Source: CAUZFZ01 sp963579025 (GTDB taxonomy: Bacteria > Planctomycetota > Planctomycetia > Planctomycetales > Planctomycetaceae). Taken from it: DNA of 64,000 bases. A model generated the notes under the pieces. The model did no database searches. It saw nothing but the letters and a program-made list of their open reading frames with translations, and was not told the DNA's origin. Made by a program: the position numbers and the translations under genes. How positions within the stretch are numbered: position 1 is the stretch's first letter; every line of letters starts with the position of its first letter. The DNA lies in the NCBI GenBank assembly GCA_963579025.1, contig CAUZFZ010000018.1:1-64000 (forward strand). The letters run 5' to 3'. Positions 26,693 to 35,603 of this stretch are shown piece after piece.

Positions 26693-29600
26693 TCATTGAT
26701 CAATCAACAGCATGTCTGCGGTATCCAGGGGGAGGGTGACGACTGTCGCGCCGTCAATAAACTCTGGCTTAAGAGCGCCGCGCTGGACGCTGCGGATGCT
26801 TTTCGCTTTGGCCAGTCCGTTGATTCGCACTGAAAGATGGGCGACCGGAGTACCACTGTAGTTCATTAGTGGTACAGCCAATCGCGCTGGCTTGCCACCG
26901 CGCGCCGGTGTGTCGATGCAACTGGTTTCGATCAATGGTGCGCTGCATTCAACCGGTCGCACGTATGATGCGGACAGAAAATCATCGACGATCCGTGCTC
27001 GCAGGTTGACGTCCATCGCTGTCGGCAGAAAGTGCGCGTTGGCATCGTTGGTTGAACCACGGTCAGGTGGAGCGATCGGCAATCCGCTCTTCAAATACGC
27101 CTGGCCCGGCAGAAAGCCGAACAGATAGGCTCGGCCTTTCCCATGTGCCTTAGCCACGACCGCGGGCTGCTGGTTCCTGTACCAGCCCAGCACCGTGGCA
27201 TCGGACGGAACGATTGTCTGTTTCCAGACGACCACAGGAACGTCACGTACGCGACCAATGAACGGGGTGTCCGTCCCGGTCGCGTCGCTCGTCCAGGTGA
27301 CGTAGTCAATGGGTTCGTAAAGCGGCAGGTCCTGCTTCGTCAGGAAGGGGCGATTTGCTTCCATCAGGTATTTTGAGACGAGCTTCGGATCGGTCGTGAA
27401 CTGCTGAGACTTCACACCGTACAACTCGCCCGCCTTCGGGTTGGGCTGGTTGAACTCGTTCTGAAAACCACCGCCCGCCAGCGCGACCAGTGTGCCACCG
27501 GCTTCGACCCATTTCGTGAGCGCATCCACTGCCTTCGAATGCAGCCACTGCTGGGTCACGTAGATGACATGGTAGTCCTTCGCGCGTCCGTCGATGACGT
27601 CGTCTTCGCTGACGAATTCGACGGGCACTTCACTGTGCCTTAAAGCGTAATACAGAGCCTTGCGTTCGTTGTTGTGCATCACGAATGACGAATTGGACGC
27701 ACCGGTCATGACATCATCGACGCTGGACAACAGCAGGCCAACTTTCGCCTCGCGCACTTTGCCGTCGACAACGTAGTCCTCGAACACCCCTGCTTCATGA
27801 CTGCAGGCATGAACCTGTTGCCACATACCCAAGTCGTCAGTCGCGATGTAGTTCTCGGTGGCTCCGACCGCCAGTGGAGAGGCACAGAAGTAATTGATGT
27901 GCTTAGAGCCGTGCGCGATGGCCGTGTAATACGAGAGCCGGAAATCACGTGGTGTGTTTCCGGGGGAATGCGGCATGACATACATATGAATCGGTAGGTT
28001 GTCGTACTTCGCACCAGCACGCAGACCTGACGTCAGATATCCCATCGCCTGGATACTGAATTCCGGAATCTGCCAGACGTAGTCTTCCGACCACGGCATG
28101 CTCATGGCGCGGATCTTGAACGTGCGGATGTAGTCCAGTTCGCTGACCAGGTAATTGGAGTGCGGTGAGTAGTTCGCTCCAGTCAGGATCCCTTTGCTCT
28201 TGTAGTAGGCCGTACCCGCAGCAAAGCGACGTCCGCCTTTTTCCTTCGAGCAGATGGTCGAGTAGTAATACAGTGGCTGGCCCTGCGTCTTGGTGAACTT
28301 CGCAGCTCCGCTGTATTTGACGCCTCGCTGTTTGAGCCAGGCGGCGAATTCCTGGTCGGTCACAGGATCGGATGGCAGGTGAATCTCGTCGCCGTAGCTG
28401 ACGACCAGCAGATCCTTGAACCCGCCTTCCATCGCCGCCTCACGCTTCTTGATGGATTCGGGGTTGGGATCGCGCCAGTGAGCGACGAGATCTCGCTTCT
28501 GACCGGCTCCGCCAACCCAGGTGTTGTCTCCCAGAGCCAGAGCAAGTTGTTTCGTTGCGGGGTCAACGAAACTGCGACCGCCAAATCCCAGAATGTTGTA
28601 GAGCAGGAATCGTTTGGGCGTCGGGCCGACGTTGGGGAACTTCCGGACTTCGCCCAGCAGCCAGTCGATGGCTTCTTTCTGCGTCCGAATCTCGGGAAGC
28701 CAGAAACGTTCCCCGAGCGCCGCAGTCATGGTGGCGTTCGGAGCGATGTTACCGGGAATCTCGAAGACCGCTGGAGAAAACGGTGCGCCGCTGCTGCTCG
28801 GTGGCTTTCCGCGCACCGTGATGTCCTTAATCGTCTTCAGCCCGCCCCGACCATCGGGTACTGCAAACTGCAATTGCAGTTGCATGTCCTTTCCAGACGG
28901 TTCCTTGTAAATCGCACTGGGAGACCACTGCGAGTTGTGCAGTGCGTCGACCACCTGTCCCATCGGCACCCATCCGGACGACTGACCGGGATTCAGGTAC
29001 TCTGTATCGGGAATCACAACCTTTGTTCCGGCAGCCGGGTTCTCCGGGTCCTTGGGCTGAGTGAACTTGGCTATGTCCAGCACGGGTGCAACCGACCGCG
29101 GATTGACGGCGCGGCTGCGAGGGCCGTGGTTCGCGAAAGCGGCCGCATCGACCAGTCGCCCGCTCCGCAGCACGCGAGTTCTGGGCCAGTCACGCACGTG
29201 AATGTAATACGGTGAGTGCTGACCGGAGGGCAGAGGTGCGACGACCGGAATGCATGGTCCCGGTCCGTTTGCCGGATTCGTGAACTTCACGAACAAATCG
29301 CCGTCCTGGACCAGCCAGCCGTCCAGTTCCAGATAGCGGGCCTTGGCCTTTTGCGTTTCCATACCGACGCGATCGTTGGTCAGCACGACCAGGTCGATGT
29401 TTCGCTTGGCCGCATTCAGCCGCAGTTTCTGACCGTCAAGCTGCTGCGTGGCCTTCAGGCGGATGATCGCCGACCCTGCATTTAATCGAGCCGCTCCGGG
29501 ATGCTGCCAGACAATGTTGTCCGTGCCGCCCCACCAGTACCGCTCCATGGGTTTCCGCTGATGTCCATTCAGCGGCCAGATTTTTGTATCGGTCAACCGG

Positions 29601-29986
29601 CCGCACGGATACGTGGCCACGACTTTCCCGCCCTGCTCGACTTCGACGACAAACTCGACAGAAAAGTTGTATGGCTGCTCGTATCGCACCAGTACCTGGA
29701 ACTGATCGGGATACGGAATCTGAACGACCTGCTCGGCAATGGTGGTCTGACCGGTGGGCAGTTGCTCGGGAGCACCCAGGCAGCCCATCCGTGACAGAAA
29801 TGAAATCGCGAACGTCGAGGCGAAGTAGTTTTCTCGGAACGGGACAACCTCCCAGCCGTCACCCTTGAGCGTGAAATCTTCCGCCTCCGCGAACAGCCGG
29901 ACGGGCGTTTTCTCCTGGGAGATGCTCAGGTTCGTCAAGGAAACACAGAACAGCAGCGTTAACAGCAGGACAATGAATCGCTTCAT
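26693..29986 (-). CDS. Large secreted protein with glycoside-hydrolase-like and GATase-like regions
   Basis: The protein has 1097 aa and a signal peptide (MKRFIVLLLTLLFCVSLTNL). Residues 25-200 look like a carbohydrate-binding beta sandwich (ARLNAGSAIIRLKATQQLDG). Residues about 450-740 look like a TIM-barrel (LLVVSYGDEIHLPSDP, MSMPWSEDYVWQIPEFSIQA, AHGSKHINYF). Residues about 770-1000 look like the beta-galactosidase-trimerisation/glutamine-amidotransferase-like fold (EAKVGLLLSSVDDV, YHVIYVTQQWLHSKAVDALT, EAGGTLVALAGGG). I do not recognise a named family. I infer a glycan-active secreted enzyme, with candidate acids in the GDEIH and PWSEDY segments. Confidence 0.75.
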   Translation of the reverse strand: MKRFIVLLLTLLFCVSLTNLSISQEKTPVRLFAEAEDFTLKGDGWEVVPFRENYFASTFAISFLSRMGCLGAPEQLPTGQTTIAEQVVQIPYPDQFQVLVRYEQPYNFSVEFVVEVEQGGKVVATYPCGRLTDTKIWPLNGHQRKPMERYWWGGTDNIVWQHPGAARLNAGSAIIRLKATQQLDGQKLRLNAAKRNIDLVVLTNDRVGMETQKAKARYLELDGWLVQDGDLFVKFTNPANGPGPCIPVVAPLPSGQHSPYYIHVRDWPRTRVLRSGRLVDAAAFANHGPRSRAVNPRSVAPVLDIAKFTQPKDPENPAAGTKVVIPDTEYLNPGQSSGWVPMGQVVDALHNSQWSPSAIYKEPSGKDMQLQLQFAVPDGRGGLKTIKDITVRGKPPSSSGAPFSPAVFEIPGNIAPNATMTAALGERFWLPEIRTQKEAIDWLLGEVRKFPNVGPTPKRFLLYNILGFGGRSFVDPATKQLALALGDNTWVGGAGQKRDLVAHWRDPNPESIKKREAAMEGGFKDLLVVSYGDEIHLPSDPVTDQEFAAWLKQRGVKYSGAAKFTKTQGQPLYYYSTICSKEKGGRRFAAGTAYYKSKGILTGANYSPHSNYLVSELDYIRTFKIRAMSMPWSEDYVWQIPEFSIQAMGYLTSGLRAGAKYDNLPIHMYVMPHSPGNTPRDFRLSYYTAIAHGSKHINYFCASPLAVGATENYIATDDLGMWQQVHACSHEAGVFEDYVVDGKVREAKVGLLLSSVDDVMTGASNSSFVMHNNERKALYYALRHSEVPVEFVSEDDVIDGRAKDYHVIYVTQQWLHSKAVDALTKWVEAGGTLVALAGGGFQNEFNQPNPKAGELYGVKSQQFTTDPKLVSKYLMEANRPFLTKQDLPLYEPIDYVTWTSDATGTDTPFIGRVRDVPVVVWKQTIVPSDATVLGWYRNQQPAVVAKAHGKGRAYLFGFLPGQAYLKSGLPIAPPDRGSTNDANAHFLPTAMDVNLRARIVDDFLSASYVRPVECSAPLIETSCIDTPARGGKPARLAVPLMNYSGTPVAHLSVRINGLAKAKSIRSVQRGALKPEFIDGATVVTLPLDTADMLLIDQ

Positions 29987-30233
29987 GAGTCTGGTTCCAG
30001 GTCGAGCTTCGCGGTGAGTCGGGACGCATCGGAATTCATGGATGCGTAATCTAGTGGCACGCGTCGAGGGCGGAAAGCAAGGCCTGGGGGGTTGCTTCTA
30101 TAAGCCAGCCTTGATGGGTACAAAGCAGACGCGAGCGGCTCCGACTGTCAAAGCGTAGTACATCCGTCAGATCCGGCTTTGTGCCCAGCCGCGTCTCACC
30201 ACGGCACTCACCCAGCCATGCAAGGAACGTCCC

Positions 30234-31496
30234 ATGTCACGCCATGCTTTCCGACTGCTTGCCGCGGTAGTTCTCGGTGGATCGACCGCTGCGCTATCCG
30301 CTGCCGACTGGACTCAATTCCGTGGCAAGGGTGGGTTGGGAATCAGCTCGGAGACCGGGTTGCCGACGCAGTGGTCGTCCGAGGAGAACATTGCCTGGAA
30401 GGCCGAGATGCCCGGGCCTGGAGCGTCCTGTCCGATCACTCTGGGCGATCGCGTCTTCATCACGTGTTACTCCGGCTATGGTCTGGAGTCGAACGAAGGC
30501 GACCAGAAGGACCTGGTCCGGCATCTGCTATGCCTGAATCGCAAGAGCGGCGAGACTGTCTGGCACAAGAAGTTTGAGCCGACATTGCCGGAGCACAATT
30601 ATCGGGGAGAAGGTTCGTATCACGGCTACGCGGCCAGTACACCGACGACCGATGGCGAACGGTTGTATGTCTTTTTTGGCAAGTCGGGCGTGTTCTGTTT
30701 CGGTTTGGACGGCGAACAGTTATGGCAGGCGAGCGTTGGCGAACGCACCAGTGGCTGGGGATCGGGCGGTTCGCCCTTGCTGCACGGAAACCTGGTCATC
30801 ATCAACGCGAGTGTGGAAAGCGGATCGCTCGTCGCGTTCGACAAGCTGACTGGAGACGAGAAATGGCGTGCGAAAGGAATCGGCTCGGCGTGGAACACTC
30901 CGCTGCTTGTGCCCGGAAAGAAGTCCACCGAACTGATCGTCAGCATTCAGAACAATGTTGTTGGCTTCAATCCCGATACGGGTGAAGAACTGTGGCGGGC
31001 TGACGGAGTGCATCGATATGTGTGCCCCAGCGCGGTCTACCATGAAGACGTCGTGTACGCGATCGGCGGCGGCCACACGTCACTGGCTGTGCGAACGGGC
31101 GGTCGCGGTGACGTCACGGAATCGCATGGTGTCTGGCGTCTGAACAAAGGTGCCAACGTGTCGTCGCCGATTTACTACAAGGGTCATCTGTACTGGACGC
31201 GTGACGGCAGCACGGTCTGCTGCCAGAACCCGGCGACGGGCGAGATCGTATCTGAAGAAAGGCTTCAGCCCGGCGCGGGCCGCATCTGGTCGTCACCGGT
31301 GCTGGCCGATGGAAAGCTGTATTACGTGTCGCAGCACAACGGAACGTACGTCGTCGCAGCCAATCCGACACTTGAGTTGCTGGCACACAACGTGTTTGAC
31401 GACGACGACAGCCGCACAAATGCATCACCGACGGTGAGTCACGGCCAACTCTTCGTGCGGACGGACCGCAATCTGTATTGCATTGGTACCGAGTAA
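30234..31496 (+). CDS. Secreted PQQ-like beta-propeller protein
   Basis: The protein has 420 aa, with a signal peptide (MSRHAFRLLAAVVLGGSTAALSA-A) and AAGGA upstream of the ATG. The mature part starts DWTQFRGKGGLGISSETGLP, followed by repeated PQQ-type blades (GDRVFITCYSGYG, LVAFDKLTGDEKWRAKG, TGEELWRADG, ATGEIVSEERL). This WTQFRG-type family is common in planctomycetes. It lacks dehydrogenase catalytic motifs, so it is more likely a propeller scaffold or binding protein than a quinoprotein enzyme. Confidence 0.9.
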   Translation: MSRHAFRLLAAVVLGGSTAALSAADWTQFRGKGGLGISSETGLPTQWSSEENIAWKAEMPGPGASCPITLGDRVFITCYSGYGLESNEGDQKDLVRHLLCLNRKSGETVWHKKFEPTLPEHNYRGEGSYHGYAASTPTTDGERLYVFFGKSGVFCFGLDGEQLWQASVGERTSGWGSGGSPLLHGNLVIINASVESGSLVAFDKLTGDEKWRAKGIGSAWNTPLLVPGKKSTELIVSIQNNVVGFNPDTGEELWRADGVHRYVCPSAVYHEDVVYAIGGGHTSLAVRTGGRGDVTESHGVWRLNKGANVSSPIYYKGHLYWTRDGSTVCCQNPATGEIVSEERLQPGAGRIWSSPVLADGKLYYVSQHNGTYVVAANPTLELLAHNVFDDDDSRTNASPTVSHGQLFVRTDRNLYCIGTE

Positions 31497-31566
31497 GGAC
31501 CGGTCCTGAATGCAGCGCGTCATTCGCGCTCGCGGACGGCAAGTCTGGACATGCGTGCGATGACGC

Positions 31567-32118
31567 TCAGTCCTGGATCTCCCGCAGTTCGACGACCCAC
31601 TCGGACGTTGTCCTGCGGCGTTCCTGCTCTTTGTAAGTGCCCAACCAAACGCCGGGGGAGTCCTTCTTCGGCCAGATGATCATCAGGCCGTGCAACGATT
31701 CCTCGTCGTTGAAGTCGATCCGCTTGCGACCCTTGCTCAGGCTTTTGTATTCGCCGATCCGCTTCTGCTGCGGCGGTTCCGGCAGCCTCAATTCGACGCC
31801 TTCACCGCGCTTCAGTTTTTCGGCCACGCGCTTCACCTTGTCGCGCGGCGGAAGCACGGCCACAAGACGCACATCGAAGACCGCATTGCCTTCGATGCGG
31901 AACCGGCCGGAGATTGTGTCGCTGGGCACGTCCGTTTTGCCCACATCCGACTTTGGTGTGCCTGTGTATTCCCAGATCGATCCCTCGATATTGTCACCGG
32001 GCAATCGGGGAAGATTCTGAGGAGCCGAGTTGGGCAACTGTGGACCAACACCGCCCTGGCCGCAGCCAAGAGCGACGACTGAAAGCAGATACGCGGCTGC
32101 GGAAAATGTCGGCTTCAT
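31567..32118 (-). CDS. Hypothetical small lipoprotein
   Basis: The protein has 183 aa. The N-terminus MKPTFSAAAYLLSVVALGCG is a short signal with a Cys after VVALG, close to a lipobox although position -3 is Ala. The mature part is Pro-rich at first (PQLPNSAPQNLPRLP) and then a small beta-rich domain ending TSEWVVELREIQD. No family is recognised. It follows the SMP-30/VCBS gene on the same strand (124-bp gap) and converges with the PQQ-propeller gene. Confidence 0.65.
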   Translation of the reverse strand: MKPTFSAAAYLLSVVALGCGQGGVGPQLPNSAPQNLPRLPGDNIEGSIWEYTGTPKSDVGKTDVPSDTISGRFRIEGNAVFDVRLVAVLPPRDKVKRVAEKLKRGEGVELRLPEPPQQKRIGEYKSLSKGRKRIDFNDEESLHGLMIIWPKKDSPGVWLGTYKEQERRRTTSEWVVELREIQD

Positions 32119-32242
32119 GTGTCATTCCATAGATGCTGAGTCGGTGAGTTCCACGCTACTCAAATTCATCCCATCGTTGACCGATCGCCCGCCACCTGCT
32201 TCCGAACAGAAGGCAGGAAGCGAGTACCGGCCTCGACGCGAT

Positions 32243-34426
32243 TTATCGTTGCAGTAGCAGGTTGACGCCCTTTTTGTTCGACAGCGCGATGTCTGCCTTG
32301 CCGTCGCCGTTGAAATCGACGACCTGGAATTGTGTGCCGATTCCAGTGTTGCGCGCGGCGGCAATCTCATGACGGATGAACCGCGGTCCTTCGCTGCCGC
32401 GATGCACTTCGTACCAGAACATCTGCGCGACGTCTCGGCCTCCGGGATCGCCGCCGTTGTGAGCAAAGAATCGCTTACCGGTCACGATATCCCGTTGACC
32501 GTCGCCGTTGATGTCGACGTACTCCATCGCGTGCGTCTGCGAGCACGACTGGTCGATGAGGTGGAATCGAAACTGCGTGTTTGACTTGTCACCCAGATTC
32601 TCCCACCACCACACACCATGTGCGTGAGCCGAGCTGGCAATCAGGTCCTGATCTCCATCGAGGTCCAGGTCGTCCACGTGAATGTCACCCATGCGTTCGA
32701 CACCAACGCCGTCGCGGCCCAGCGCGTACGGATGAAATTTCCATTCGGCTGCGTCAAGGTTTTCGGGCTGCTCCCACCAGCCGTGTGCGATCAGCACATC
32801 CGTCCGCTTGTCCTGATTCAGGTCGCCGTGGCCAAGTCCGTGGTAATACTTGAATGTCCCGTTTTTCCCCGGGTCACCGGCCTTACTGATGGACTTGAAA
32901 CTCCATTTGTCTGCGACCGCGTTCTTTGCGGGAAGCGGCGAAAAGCCCATGCGACGTTCGGGCTGGGAACCGAACAGGAACTCCGGCTTTCCGTCGCCGG
33001 TGATGTCTGCGAAGTCGGGCGATTCGTTACAGATGCTGTGCCAGATTTCGTGTCCCTTCCAATGGCCGCTGTCGGACCCCGGGTTGCGGTACCAGTGAAA
33101 CGGTTCTCCCGGGAAACCCACGATGACAACGTCCTGTTGGCCGTCCTGGTCAACGTCCCAAATGTAATTGCAGAAACTGTGGCTGTAGCCGATCCCGGCG
33201 ACGTACTGGCCGGGCTTCCGGATTTCGTGCCGCTTCCACTCGCCCGTCAAAGGCTGTTTGGGAGCTTCGTACCAGATGTCTCCGGCAACGACGTCGTTGC
33301 GACCGTCATCGTTCAGGTCACCGACGGCAACACCTTCTGATCGGAACGCGACGTCCAGGTTGATGCGCTGCCAGTTGCGATCCGTTGTTTCGTCGAAGAA
33401 CGGGACTGGAAAGCCTTCCGACTTCAGGCGAATCCGGTACAGGCTCTTGTCAATCGTGACGTACAGGGCGTGACCATCGTCGCCCGTTCCGAACGTCACG
33501 TTGCTGGGCAATCCGACAGGATCATCATCGGCATTCTGGTTCTCGGGACCCGTCGGGATGAACGCCAGCTCTTTGCCCGCTGGATTAATCACTCGCACAC
33601 CGGGCTTTTTGATGCTTCGCAGCGTGAGGTACACGTTGCCGGCATGGTCGATCGTCATTCCGTCGCAGCCGGCCTGGTCGCCGTAATCCTGCAGTGTCTT
33701 CCGCGGCCCGTTGACCAGTCCGTCGGGACCCAGCGGGAACGAGTAAATCTTCATGGCACCGGGCGTGCCCTCTTCGACGCCAATCCGATCCGTCCCGTTG
33801 TTGTGGTCCGCGACGAACAGCGTCTTCTGGTCGGGGCTGATCGCCACACCATTCGGCTTTTCGACCTCGTGCGTGACTTCAACCACGGTGCCATCGATAT
33901 CAACCCGGTACACCGCACGATGTTCCAGTTCACGCGATTCCGCACCCAGGTACCGTGGGTCGGAAAAGTAGATCCGGCCCTGAGCGTCGAACACGAGATC
34001 ATTCGGGGCGTTGAACCGTTTTCCCTGATAGCTGTCCGCAACGACCGTCCGCTTACCGGTCTTGATGTCGTACCGTGCGATCGCCCGACCGCCGAGGTCC
34101 GCGCCTTCGCACGCGACGAGATGACCATCCGCATCGAACTTCAGACCGTTCGACTTGCGGCTGTCGTTCGCGAAGACCGTGGTCTTTCCGGTCTTCGGAT
34201 CAAAGCGGAGAATCTGGCCCTTGTACTCGCCGAAAGGAATATCGGAGAAGTAGATCGATCCGTCCGGACCTGCAGTCGGCCCTTCGGTCAGGCCGCCTTT
34301 GATATCCGACGATCGCGTGAACAGCTTTTCGAGCTTCGCGTCGTCCGGCACGATGGGATTCGCAGCGAGAGCAATCGACGGGACGACGACAAACAGCATC
34401 AGGCAGGTCAGTTGCAAGCGAAACAT
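32243..34426 (-). CDS. Secreted SMP-30/gluconolactonase and FG-GAP/VCBS repeat fusion
   Basis: The protein has 727 aa. ATG 34426 is chosen because GGAG lies six bases upstream; the open frame begins four codons earlier at a TTG that overlaps the GGAG. A signal peptide (MFRLQLTCLMLFVVVPSIALA) is followed by an SMP-30-type six-blade propeller (GLTEGPTAGPDGSIYFSDIP, NAPNDLVFDAQGRIYFSDPR, KPNGVAISPDQKTLFVADHN). Residues about 360-727 carry FG-GAP/VCBS repeats with calcium-binding-like loops (GDLNDDGRNDVVAGD, VDFNGDGKADIALS). I infer a periplasmic or surface lactonase fused to an integrin-like propeller. Confidence 0.88.
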   Translation of the reverse strand: MFRLQLTCLMLFVVVPSIALAANPIVPDDAKLEKLFTRSSDIKGGLTEGPTAGPDGSIYFSDIPFGEYKGQILRFDPKTGKTTVFANDSRKSNGLKFDADGHLVACEGADLGGRAIARYDIKTGKRTVVADSYQGKRFNAPNDLVFDAQGRIYFSDPRYLGAESRELEHRAVYRVDIDGTVVEVTHEVEKPNGVAISPDQKTLFVADHNNGTDRIGVEEGTPGAMKIYSFPLGPDGLVNGPRKTLQDYGDQAGCDGMTIDHAGNVYLTLRSIKKPGVRVINPAGKELAFIPTGPENQNADDDPVGLPSNVTFGTGDDGHALYVTIDKSLYRIRLKSEGFPVPFFDETTDRNWQRINLDVAFRSEGVAVGDLNDDGRNDVVAGDIWYEAPKQPLTGEWKRHEIRKPGQYVAGIGYSHSFCNYIWDVDQDGQQDVVIVGFPGEPFHWYRNPGSDSGHWKGHEIWHSICNESPDFADITGDGKPEFLFGSQPERRMGFSPLPAKNAVADKWSFKSISKAGDPGKNGTFKYYHGLGHGDLNQDKRTDVLIAHGWWEQPENLDAAEWKFHPYALGRDGVGVERMGDIHVDDLDLDGDQDLIASSAHAHGVWWWENLGDKSNTQFRFHLIDQSCSQTHAMEYVDINGDGQRDIVTGKRFFAHNGGDPGGRDVAQMFWYEVHRGSEGPRFIRHEIAAARNTGIGTQFQVVDFNGDGKADIALSNKKGVNLLLQR

Positions 34427-34596
34427 GGCATTCTCCAACGAGTATCTGGAACACGTTGGATCGTGACATGCCGGCCGCAGATGGTCCAGCGAGCCGTTGC
34501 CGTTCCGCCTTTTGAGTCAGAACTTCGCGGGGCACACACTGACCATCAGGGCGCGCAGAGAAGGCCACACCATCTCACGGTTTGAATTCAGCGTGC

Positions 34597-35532
34597 TCAG
34601 ACGAGAGTTGCGATCAGGCCGGCTGCGCCGGCGAATGCGGCGGTCGTGATCAGGGGACCGCGACGTTTTCCAGGAGCGGCCAGGAAGATCCGCATGAATG
34701 CGGAAAACATTCCCAGACACATCGCGGCAATGCCCATTCCGCCTGCCATTCCGATGACGCGACCATCCACCGCCGAGCGTTGCCATGCCTCGACGATTGG
34801 CTCCCGCACGCGGGCAGAGTCCTCGTACTGGATGTAGACGCGATACATTGGTTCGTCGAAAGCGCCGAACTGCTCCATCCACGTCTCTGTGAAACCCTGT
34901 TTGACCGAGTGGACCTCGAATACCGCTTCGGGAATCGGCCGGTCATTGAAGTTGGGATACTTTTCGCTCAAACGCTCTTTCAGTTTGACGGTCGCAAGCT
35001 GCACGGCTTCGCGATGAGCCTGTTCTTTACTGTCACAAGGCTGGCTGCTGACAACAAATAGCGTCTCACCAACCGGCCCCTCGTGGAGCACGACTTTTGC
35101 AGTCTGTGTCCAGGTGGGAACGGTCTGGTCCTCATCCGTGATCGCCCCAACCGAGGCTTCTGATTCGGGAGTTCCCCGACTGGACACTGAGACCTCTGTT
35201 TCGAGAGTCGCCCGACTGGTCGAGGACTGTGATTGTGTTTCCCAGGGGACCCCCTTCTGGGCGACAATCGCGTGCTGGCTCTCGACCGGTCCCACTTGGC
35301 GGTAGCCAAGAAACACACTGGCCAGGAGCAACACTCCGGCACCGGTGACGACCGCAACGAGAGCCCGCTGGGAACGCCGGTTGTGCCCGACCTGTTCTCC
35401 GTGATTGTGGCGCTGACGGCCGGTGAGCGTTCCCAGTATTTGAGTCAGACCGACCAGCACCGCAATGGCGATGCCGCCGAGCACGAGGATCATCATGAAA
35501 CTCATATTCATTGAAATAACCTGAGTGTCCAT
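34597..35532 (-). CDS. Hypothetical membrane protein of kinase/FHA cluster
   Basis: The protein has 311 aa from ATG 35532; the open frame extends to 35556. There is an N-terminal membrane helix (MMILVLGGIAIAVLVGLTQI), a second near residue 55 (ALVAVVTGAGVLLLASVFLG), a soluble central domain (about residues 120-260) and two C-terminal helices (GMGIAAMCLGMFSAFMRIFL, ITTAAFAGAAGLIATLV). No family is recognised. It is the last gene of a minus-strand run with the kinase at 35604 (71-bp spacing), the FHA protein and possibly the coiled-coil protein, so a signalling link is inferred from context only. Confidence 0.7.
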   Translation of the reverse strand: MDTQVISMNMSFMMILVLGGIAIAVLVGLTQILGTLTGRQRHNHGEQVGHNRRSQRALVAVVTGAGVLLLASVFLGYRQVGPVESQHAIVAQKGVPWETQSQSSTSRATLETEVSVSSRGTPESEASVGAITDEDQTVPTWTQTAKVVLHEGPVGETLFVVSSQPCDSKEQAHREAVQLATVKLKERLSEKYPNFNDRPIPEAVFEVHSVKQGFTETWMEQFGAFDEPMYRVYIQYEDSARVREPIVEAWQRSAVDGRVIGMAGGMGIAAMCLGMFSAFMRIFLAAPGKRRGPLITTAAFAGAAGLIATLV

Positions 35533-35603
35533 CTTGCTACCTGCCGTTCTATGCACGTGTCTGAACCAGGTCGATTCAGGTCAGATTGACTTGCTTTGGG
35601 GCT